Made by a program: the position numbers and the translations under genes. Below, piece after piece: positions 22,706 to 29,209 of a DNA stretch of 30,966 bases. The notes under the pieces were generated by a model that saw nothing but the letters and a program-made list of their open reading frames with translations, made no database searches and was not told the origin of the DNA. Within the stretch, counting starts at the first letter, position 1; the number at the start of each line of letters is the position of its first letter. This stretch comes from an uncultured Bacteroidales bacterium (GTDB lineage Bacteria > Bacteroidota > Bacteroidia > Bacteroidales > UBA932), in contig CAKUSF010000012.1 in assembly GCA_934678915.1 (NCBI GenBank), positions 1-30,966 on the forward strand, read 5' to 3'.

Positions 22706-23395
22706 CTAACGACGCGACGGGAAACTGAAGGAGACCATGATGGAGAACCTTGTCTTGAAAGGCAGGCCGCCCATTTTGGCGGGTTCCCAGACCGGAGAAC
22801 TGGACACTACCCTGACAGCCTCTTTGTCAAGGTTCGGATTGGCACTTGTCAAAGCTTTGACATCGGTCACTTTTCCGTCAAGACCTACCGTGAACTCCAC
22901 CTCGACAACGCCGCTGACTCCCATCTTGCGCGCGGCGCTTGGATATTTTTTGTTCTTGTCCACCCAAAGCAGGAAATCGCCGGACTTGTCACCGATGAAT
23001 CTGGCGGGAGTGTCAGCCCATTCCACAGGCAAGGTGAAACGCTTCATTATCTCATAGTCAAAGGTGACATCGCCTGCGATGTTCAGCAATCCGAGCAACC
23101 CATCCTTGACAACGAAGGCATGAGCCTGATGAAAAGGAGAAGCGACTTCATATTCAATAGGATAAAGGATCGTTCCGAATTGGTCGATGTAGCCGTACTT
23201 GCCTTCCGAGCAGACTATGGCAAGACCGTTGTCGAACGGAGACACGGCATCGAAGGTACAAGGGATCACGACATTCATGTCTCTATCGACAAAGCCCCAT
23301 TTGCCGTCCTTGGGGAAAGGTTTCAACGGACCGGCGGCGGACATATTCAAGGAAAGGAAGACAAAGAGTCCAAAGAAAGATAGGATTCTGCTCAT
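22706..23395 (-). CDS. WG-repeat protein with TonB C-terminal domain (downstream paralog)
   Basis: Exported protein of 229 residues; function unknown. Order: signal peptide (about 1-20, MSRILSFFGLFVFLSLNMSA); two to three WG-type beta-hairpin repeats (about 25-110, DGKWGFVDRDMNVVIPCTFD and EGKYGYIDQFGTILYPIEYE); then a TonB C-terminal domain (about 150-229) with YPSAARKMGVSGVVEVEFTV, LDKEAVRVV and WEPAKMGG. TonB-C domains usually contact periplasmic or outer-membrane partners. There is no N-terminal TonB transmembrane/proline region, so it is not an ordinary TonB energiser. Its start overlaps the stop of the upstream gene by 4 nt (ATGA), so translation is probably coupled. Confidence 0.85.
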   Translation of the reverse strand: MSRILSFFGLFVFLSLNMSAAGPLKPFPKDGKWGFVDRDMNVVIPCTFDAVSPFDNGLAIVCSEGKYGYIDQFGTILYPIEYEVASPFHQAHAFVVKDGLLGLLNIAGDVTFDYEIMKRFTLPVEWADTPARFIGDKSGDFLLWVDKNKKYPSAARKMGVSGVVEVEFTVGLDGKVTDVKALTSANPNLDKEAVRVVSSSPVWEPAKMGGLPFKTRFSIMVSFSFPSRR

Positions 23396-24171
23396 CTTTT
23401 AATGCTTCTTGGTTTCAGACGGAATATCACAGGGAACGTGAAAGATGCTTTCACAGGTTTGCCGTCATAGGTCGCCGGAGTCCATTTCGGAGACTCCGTG
23501 ACAACCCTGACGGCCTCATGGTTCAGTTCATGGCTGACTCCTTTCGTGACCTTGACATCAGAGACAGCCCCTGAGGCGTCCACACAGAAAGTCAGATTCA
23601 CGGTACCCTCGGCTTCGTACATTCTGGAGAGTTCGGGGTACTTCAGCTGGGAGTTGACCCACGCGGCGAACTTGTTGGCGTCCCCACCGTCAAACATCGG
23701 CTTGGTGTCAATCCAGTTGTACGGTAAGACGAATTCCTTCATCCTCTCGTAGTCGTAGGTGACATTACCGGCGACATCCAGCAGGCCGAGCCGGCCATCC
23801 TTCTTTACGAAAGCATGGCTGTCACGGAATGATGTCACCTCATCGAACTCAATGGGGATCAGTTCGTTGCCGAACCAGTCAATGTAACCCCATTTTCCAC
23901 TTAGTTTCACCATGGCAAGACCATTATGGAATGATCTGACGTAGTGGTACTTGTAGGGTATCACCAACTCTCCGTCCAGATTGACGAAGCCCCACATCCC
24001 GTCTTGCTCCACGGCCTTGAGTCCCTCGCTGTACGGACGGTCAGACTTCTTGTCGTCCTTAGAAGGCTCATCCAGAACAATAGCGCCGCCTTCTGACTCA
24101 TGTGGACTCCCTATGACCTGATTAGGAACCAAAACCGCCAGAAGAAGCAAAGGCAACAATGATACTTTCAT
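23392..24171 (-). CDS. WG-repeat protein with TonB C-terminal domain (upstream paralog)
   Basis: First gene of the pair, 259 residues, with the same plan as its downstream neighbour: signal peptide (about 1-21), a polar stretch (about 22-48), WG repeats (DGMWGFVNLDGELVIPYKYH, SGKWGYIDWFGNELIPIEFD, DGRLGLLDVAGNVTYDYERM) and a TonB C-terminal domain (about 170-259, YPELSRMYEAEGTVNLTFCV, LNHEAVRVV, WTPATYDGKPV). The last repeat, G[RL]LGLLD/N[VI]AG[ND]VT[YF]DYE.MK, is nearly the same in both, and both continue with LPVEWADT or LPYNWIDT, which indicates an old tandem duplication. A perfect -7 box lies 43 nt upstream. The role is unknown; the domain content points to the cell envelope. Confidence 0.87.
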   Translation of the reverse strand: MKVSLLPLLLLAVLVPNQVIGSPHESEGGAIVLDEPSKDDKKSDRPYSEGLKAVEQDGMWGFVNLDGELVIPYKYHYVRSFHNGLAMVKLSGKWGYIDWFGNELIPIEFDEVTSFRDSHAFVKKDGRLGLLDVAGNVTYDYERMKEFVLPYNWIDTKPMFDGGDANKFAAWVNSQLKYPELSRMYEAEGTVNLTFCVDASGAVSDVKVTKGVSHELNHEAVRVVTESPKWTPATYDGKPVKASFTFPVIFRLKPRSIKR

Positions 24172-24213
24172 AAGCGAAAAGGTTTGCTTTATTACATAAT
24201 GTTATCGCAAAGA

Positions 24214-24243
24214 CAAAGATAGAAATTAAATTGTTTTGGCAAG
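24214..24243 (-). promoter_or_regulatory. Promoter of the WG/TonB gene pair
   Basis: On the minus strand, TATCTTTG (24214-24221) is a perfect -7 box. CTTG (24240-24243) is a one-mismatch -33 element at 18 nt spacing. Its -33 region overlaps that of the divergent V-ATPase promoter. Confidence 0.7.
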
Positions 24244-24265
24244 AGCATTCTTTTGATTATCTTTG
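24235..24265 (+). promoter_or_regulatory. Promoter of the V-ATPase operon
   Basis: TTTG at 24235-24238 and TATCTTTG at 24258-24265 with 19 nt between them match the Bacteroidetes consensus perfectly. The start codon of the first gene follows 30 nt after the -7 box. Confidence 0.85.
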
Positions 24266-24295
24266 TAGAATCTGGAAAATCAACACATAATATAG

Positions 24296-24904
24296 ATGGA
24301 AAACAAGCTACAGGAACTGACCGACAAGCTCTACAAGGAGGGACTGTCAAAGGGTAAGGAAGAAGGTGAGGCCATCCTCGCCAAGGCCAACGAAAAGGCC
24401 GCCGAAATCATTGAGGAGGCAAAAAAACAGGCCGAATCCATTCTCAGGAAGGCTCAGAAGGACGCCGAGGACTACAAGACCAAGGTCGAGGGCGACGTGA
24501 AGATGGCCGCCGTCCAGAGCCTTCAGGCCACTAGAAAGGACATTGAGAACCTTATGGTCGGAAAGATGACCGACAAGCAGGTCGCCTCTGTCCTCTCGTC
24601 AGCCGACTTCGTCAAGGAAGTGATCAAGGCGGTGGCCGAGAAGTTCAACGCCGAGGAAGCGGTTGATCTCAATGTGGTGCTCCCTGATAGCCTCAAGAAA
24701 GAGCTTGAGCCTTTTGTCGGCGGTGAGTTGGCAAGCATTCTCAAGGGCGGGGTCACAGCCGAGTTTTCCAAGAAGGTCGCCGGCGGGTTCACCATCGGTC
24801 CTAAGGACGGCTCTTATTTCATCAGCCTCACCGACGAGACGTTCAAGTCCCTGATCGGCGACTATCTCAGACCTGCCACACGCAAGATTCTCTTCGGCGA
24901 GTAA
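24296..24904 (+). CDS. atpE: V/A-type ATPase subunit E
   Basis: Peripheral-stalk subunit that links the catalytic A3B3 head to subunit I in the membrane. The 202 residues start with a long charged coiled coil (about 1-85, with KEEGEAILAKANEKAAEIIE and KKQAESILRKAQKDAEDYKT), as expected for the stalk, followed by a globular C-terminal domain (about 110-202) with VVLPDSLKKELEPF and GGFTIGPKDGSYFISLTDE. Identity is supported by being first in a run of V-ATPase genes, behind a perfect promoter. The stop overlaps the next start by one base (TAATG). Confidence 0.9.
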   Translation: MENKLQELTDKLYKEGLSKGKEEGEAILAKANEKAAEIIEEAKKQAESILRKAQKDAEDYKTKVEGDVKMAAVQSLQATRKDIENLMVGKMTDKQVASVLSSADFVKEVIKAVAEKFNAEEAVDLNVVLPDSLKKELEPFVGGELASILKGGVTAEFSKKVAGGFTIGPKDGSYFISLTDETFKSLIGDYLRPATRKILFGE

Positions 24905-25506
24905 TGAACAACTACGAGTACATAATCTCCAGCCTTCCGGCCATCTCGCTTGACTGGAAGTTCGGGGAGGGCACGTCCTTCGACACCTACGTCGGATGGA
25001 TCAAGTCCCAGCTGAGCGGCTCCGACATCAAGGTCGTGGACCGTCTGCTGGACGGATTCAAGGACGAGAACCTTACCAAGGAGTTCTACGAGGCCGCCCT
25101 TAAGGACAGCGACAGGTTCCTGAAGGAATATTTCACCTTCGACCTGAACGTGCGCAACGGCAAGGCCCGCTTCCTGAACAAGGCATTCGATAGACCGCTG
25201 GACCAGGACACGATCAAACTGGACACCGGCGACTTCGCGGAGGGCCAGAGGCTTGAGGAGGCTCTGAACGCCCCCGACCTGCTGTCCCGCGAGCGAGGAC
25301 TGGATTCCCTTATGTGGGACAAGATCAACGAGATCACCACGTTCAACTACTTCGACCTTGATGCCATCCTCGGTTTCATCGCCAGGCTCCACATCATCAG
25401 CCGATGGTTCGCCCTCGACGAGAAGACCGGCCGCGAGATGTTCCGCCGTCTCGTGGACGAGGTCAGAGGCACCTTCAAGGGCGTGAACTACGAACCCTCA
25501 AAATAG
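24904..25506 (+). CDS. DUF2764 protein of the V-ATPase operon
   Basis: Protein of 200 residues matching the DUF2764 family, found almost only in V-type ATPase operons of Bacteroidetes and relatives. It begins MNNYEYIISSLPAISLDWKF, the usual family start, is helical and charged, and has no membrane segment or signal peptide. The position between E and A is where other V-ATPase operons carry subunit C, so it probably serves as the C-like subunit joining rotor and ring; this is inferred from position and known co-occurrence. Start and stop are tightly packed: one-base overlap with E, 19 nt to A. Confidence 0.85.
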   Translation: MNNYEYIISSLPAISLDWKFGEGTSFDTYVGWIKSQLSGSDIKVVDRLLDGFKDENLTKEFYEAALKDSDRFLKEYFTFDLNVRNGKARFLNKAFDRPLDQDTIKLDTGDFAEGQRLEEALNAPDLLSRERGLDSLMWDKINEITTFNYFDLDAILGFIARLHIISRWFALDEKTGREMFRRLVDEVRGTFKGVNYEPSK

Positions 25507-25525
25507 AAAATTGAAATAACTGAAT

Positions 25526-27280
25526 ATGAAGACAAAAGGAAAGGTAACAGGAATTGTTTCCAACCTTGTGACGGTTCAGGTGGACGGACCTGTGGCGGAG
25601 AACGAGCTCTGCTACATCACCCTTGCGGGTACTCCCCTCCTGGCCGAGGTCATCAAGGTGAACGGTGACAAGGCCTCGGTCCAGGTGTTCGAAAGCACCC
25701 GTGGACTGAAAAACGGAGACCCTGTGGAGTTTGAAGGCAGGATGCTTGAGGTGACCCTCGGCCCTGGTCTTCTTTCAAGTGTCTATGACGGTCTCCAGAA
25801 CAATCTGACCACGATGGAGTCAGTGTTCCTCAAGAGAGGAGAGTACACCGACCCTCTGGATCACACAAAACTCTGGGACTTCACCCCGATCGCCAAGGTT
25901 GGTGACAAAGTCATCGCCGCCGACTGGCTCGGAGAGGTGAAGGAAGGCTGGCTGCCTCACAAGATCATGGTGCCGTTCTCATTCAAGGGAGAGTACACGG
26001 TGAAGAAGATAGCGGAGGCCGGCAAGTACAACATCGACATGGTTGTCGCCGTACTGACCGACGCCGAAGGCGAGGAACATTTCGTCACCATGACCCAGAA
26101 ATGGCCTGTCAAGGTCGCCGTCAAGGCCTACAAGGAAAAACCGAGGCCACAGAAGATCATGGAGACCGGAGTCCGCTGCATCGACACGTTCAATCCTATC
26201 GCCGAAGGCGGCACCGGATTCATCCCGGGGCCTTTCGGATGCGGCAAGACTGTGCTCCAGCATGCAATCGCCAAACAAGGCGAGGCCGATGTGATCGTGA
26301 TGGCGGCCTGCGGAGAGCGCGCCAACGAGGTCGTTGAGATATTCACTGAATTCCCTGAGCTCATCGACCCTCACACCGGCCGCCACCTGATGGAGCGTAC
26401 CACCATCATCTGCAACACCTCGAACATGCCTGTCGCCGCCCGTGAGGCCTCGGTCTACACGGCTATGACGATTTGTGAATATTACAGGGCGATGGGTCTC
26501 AAGTGCCTTCTGCTCGCCGACTCGACCTCACGTTGGGCACAGGCCCTAAGGGAGATGTCCAACCGTATGGAGGAGCTTCCTGGAGCCGATGCGTTCCCGG
26601 TTGACCTTTCGGCCATCATCTCCAACTTCTACGCCCGCGCCGGAATGGTTGTCCTGAACAACGGCAAGACCGGAGCCGTCACCTTCATCGGAACGGTGTC
26701 CCCTGCCGGAGGTAACCTCAAGGAGCCAGTGACCGAATCCACCAAGAAGGCCGCCAGGTGCTTCTACGGACTGGAGCAGAACCGCGCCGACCAGAAGAGG
26801 TACCCTGCCGTCAACCCTATCGAGTCATATTCAAAGTACCTTGAATATCCTGAGATCATCTCATGGCTCGACGAGCAGGTGGAGCGCGGCTGGGTGGCCA
26901 ATGTCATCAAGGCGAAGAACCTTCTGCGCAAAGGACGCGAGGCCAACGAGCAGATCAACATTCTCGGTGACGACGGCGTTCCTGTGGCATACCACGTAAG
27001 TTTCTGGAAATCAGAGCTCATTGACTTCGTGTTCCTCCAGCAGGACGCGTTCGACGAGACCGACGCGCTCTGCCCTATGGACCGCCAGAAGTACATGCTG
27101 GACCTCGTCCTCGCCATATGCGACATCGATTTCGACTTCGAGGACTTCGAGAAGTGCCGCGAGTTCTTCAAGGAACTCATCAACGACCTCCGTCAGATGA
27201 ACTACACCAAGTTCCACAGCGAGGAATTCGAGAACTACGCTAAGAAGATCAACAAACTCATCGAAGACTATGGCAAATAA
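25526..27280 (+). CDS. atpA: V/A-type ATPase catalytic subunit A
   Basis: Catalytic subunit that hydrolyses or makes ATP in the A3B3 head. The 584 residues show the N-terminal beta barrel (about 1-70), the A-specific non-homologous insert (about 110-200), the P-loop GPFGCGKT (235-242) in its V/A-type form, the catalytic-glutamate region ACGERANEVVE, the TNTSNMP-like stretch CNTSNMPVAAREASVYT, and SRWAQALREMSNRMEELPGA. Length is normal for bacterial V-type A subunits. The ATG is preceded by CTGAAT. The end overlaps the start of subunit B by 11 nt. Confidence 0.97.
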   Translation: MKTKGKVTGIVSNLVTVQVDGPVAENELCYITLAGTPLLAEVIKVNGDKASVQVFESTRGLKNGDPVEFEGRMLEVTLGPGLLSSVYDGLQNNLTTMESVFLKRGEYTDPLDHTKLWDFTPIAKVGDKVIAADWLGEVKEGWLPHKIMVPFSFKGEYTVKKIAEAGKYNIDMVVAVLTDAEGEEHFVTMTQKWPVKVAVKAYKEKPRPQKIMETGVRCIDTFNPIAEGGTGFIPGPFGCGKTVLQHAIAKQGEADVIVMAACGERANEVVEIFTEFPELIDPHTGRHLMERTTIICNTSNMPVAAREASVYTAMTICEYYRAMGLKCLLLADSTSRWAQALREMSNRMEELPGADAFPVDLSAIISNFYARAGMVVLNNGKTGAVTFIGTVSPAGGNLKEPVTESTKKAARCFYGLEQNRADQKRYPAVNPIESYSKYLEYPEIISWLDEQVERGWVANVIKAKNLLRKGREANEQINILGDDGVPVAYHVSFWKSELIDFVFLQQDAFDETDALCPMDRQKYMLDLVLAICDIDFDFEDFEKCREFFKELINDLRQMNYTKFHSEEFENYAKKINKLIEDYGK

Positions 27281-28592
27281 GGCTTATCAAAGAATATACA
27301 CAAAGCTGGAAGCCATCACCAAGGCCACCGTTTCGCTCAAGGCCAAGGGAGTTTCCAACGACGAGCTTGCCGTAGTCGGCGGCAAGCTTGCCCAGGTCGT
27401 GAAGACCAAGGGAGACCTGGTCACTCTTCAGGTGTTCTCCGGAACCGAGGGCATTCCGACTAACGCCGAGGTGACATTCCTCGGTGAGCCTCCTACACTA
27501 AAGGTCAGCGACCAGCTCTCCGGGCGTTTCTTCAACGCCTACGGAAAACCTATCGACGGAGGCCCTGAAGTGGAGGGAGAGGAAAGAGAGATCGGCGGAC
27601 CGTCCGTGAACCCTTACAAGAGACGCCAGCCGTCCGAGCTGATTCCGACCGGTATCGCCGGCATCGACCTCAACAACACCATCGTGTCAGGACAGAAGAT
27701 TCCGTTCTTTGCGGACTCTGACCAACCTTACAACCAGGTTATGGCCGATGTGGCATTGAGAGCCGATGTCGATAAGATTATCCTCGGAGGTATGGGTCTT
27801 TCCAACGACGACTACCTGTTCTTCCGTCAGGCGTTTGAGAGCGCCGGTGCCCTTGACAGGATCATCTGCTTCGTCAACACTACCGAAGACCCTCCTGTAG
27901 AGCGGCTTCTGGTTCCTGACATGGCCCTTGCCGCCGCCGAGTACTTCGCGGTTGACAAGAACGAGAAGGTGCTCGTGCTCCTCACGGACATGACCCTCTA
28001 CGCAGATGCACTTTCGATTGTGTCCAACCGTATGGACCAGATTCCTTCTAAGGACTCAATGCCAGGCTCACTCTACTCCGATCTCGCAAAGATCTACGAG
28101 AAAGCCGTTCAGCTCCCTACCGACGGTTCCATCACCATCATCGCTGTCACCACGCTGAACGATGGAGACATCACCCACGCTATTCCGGACAACACCGGTT
28201 ACATCACCGAGGGACAGCTCTTCCTTCGCGCTGACTCCGACTCAGGGAAGATCATCATCGACCCATTCCGTTCCCTCTCACGACTCAAGCAGAGAGTGCA
28301 GAATGTCAAGACTCGCGAGGACCACAGCCAGGTGATGAATGCAGGAGTGCGTCTGTACGCTGATGCCCAGAACGCTAAGACCAAACTGGAGAACGGTTTC
28401 GACCTCTCCGACTACGACCACCGTTGCCTCGACTATGCGAAGGAATATGCCACCCGTCTCCTCTCCATCGATGTCAACATCTCCATCACCGAGATGCTCG
28501 GCACAGCATGGGAGCTCTTCGGCAAGTACTTCACCAAAGCCGAGACCGGAATTAAGCAATCATTGATCGACAAATACTGGAAAGGTAAGTAA
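27270..28592 (+). CDS. atpB: V/A-type ATPase regulatory subunit B
   Basis: Non-catalytic partner of subunit A, 440 residues. It has the N-terminal barrel, LSGRFFNAYGKPIDGGPEV, and the degenerate nucleotide site where the P-loop is replaced by IVSGQKIPFFADSDQPYNQV, as is normal for B. Further family marks are NTTEDPPVERLLVPDMALAA, LVLLTDMTLYADALSIVSNR and PSKDSMPGSLYSDLAKIYEK, the last carrying residues that reach the catalytic site of A. The 11-nt overlap with A and one-base overlap with D indicate coupled translation of the core subunits. Confidence 0.97.
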   Translation: MANKAYQRIYTKLEAITKATVSLKAKGVSNDELAVVGGKLAQVVKTKGDLVTLQVFSGTEGIPTNAEVTFLGEPPTLKVSDQLSGRFFNAYGKPIDGGPEVEGEEREIGGPSVNPYKRRQPSELIPTGIAGIDLNNTIVSGQKIPFFADSDQPYNQVMADVALRADVDKIILGGMGLSNDDYLFFRQAFESAGALDRIICFVNTTEDPPVERLLVPDMALAAAEYFAVDKNEKVLVLLTDMTLYADALSIVSNRMDQIPSKDSMPGSLYSDLAKIYEKAVQLPTDGSITIIAVTTLNDGDITHAIPDNTGYITEGQLFLRADSDSGKIIIDPFRSLSRLKQRVQNVKTREDHSQVMNAGVRLYADAQNAKTKLENGFDLSDYDHRCLDYAKEYATRLLSIDVNISITEMLGTAWELFGKYFTKAETGIKQSLIDKYWKGK

Positions 28593-29209
28593 TGCCTATC
28601 AAGTTTCAATACAACAAGACTGCGCTTAACAACCTGCAGAAGCAGCTCAAGATGCGACAGAAGGCTCTCCCGACCTTGCAAAACAAGGAGAGTGCCTTAA
28701 GGCTTGAGGTGCGCAAGGCCAAGGACAAGAGCGAGCGGCTCCTAAAGGACCTTGAGGAGGCCCAGAGGAAGTACGACTACCTTGCCCCCCTGTGGAACGA
28801 GTTCGAGCCCGGTCTGGTCTCAATCAAGGACATTGACCTAGTGACCGTGAAAGTCGCTGGAGTCAAGTGTCCTGAGCTTAAAAGCATTCAGTACGAGATC
28901 AGTCCGTTCAACACGTTCGTAAAGCCAGCGTGGTACATTGACGGGGTTGCTATCCTCAAAGATCTTTCAAAGCTCGGAATCGAGTCAGAGGTCTATGAGG
29001 AGAAGCGACGCATCCTCGACTTCCAAAGGAAGAAGACCACGCAAAAGGTGAACTTGTACGAAAAAGTCCAAATTCCTGGCTATCAGGAGGCCATACGCAA
29101 GATCAAGCGCTACATGGAAGACGAGGAGAACCTAAGCAAGGCCTCGTCCAAGATTGTAAAACAGCGTCACGCTGAGGAAGAAGCAATGGAGGAAAGCAGC
29201 GATGATTGA
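28592..29209 (+). CDS. atpD: V/A-type ATPase central-stalk subunit D
   Basis: Rotor shaft that turns inside the A3B3 head. The 205 residues are mostly two long helices forming a coiled coil: the N-terminal helix (about 5-70, KTALNNLQKQLKMRQKALPT, LEVRKAKDKSERLLKDLEEA) and the C-terminal helix (about 140-200, VNLYEKVQIPGYQEAIRKIK), with the conserved VKARRVNALE-like segment seen as VNLYEKVQIPG. The order A-B-D-I is usual in Bacteroidetes V-ATPase operons. It starts with the TAATG overlap to B and overlaps subunit I by 8 nt. Confidence 0.93.
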   Translation: MPIKFQYNKTALNNLQKQLKMRQKALPTLQNKESALRLEVRKAKDKSERLLKDLEEAQRKYDYLAPLWNEFEPGLVSIKDIDLVTVKVAGVKCPELKSIQYEISPFNTFVKPAWYIDGVAILKDLSKLGIESEVYEEKRRILDFQRKKTTQKVNLYEKVQIPGYQEAIRKIKRYMEDEENLSKASSKIVKQRHAEEEAMEESSDD

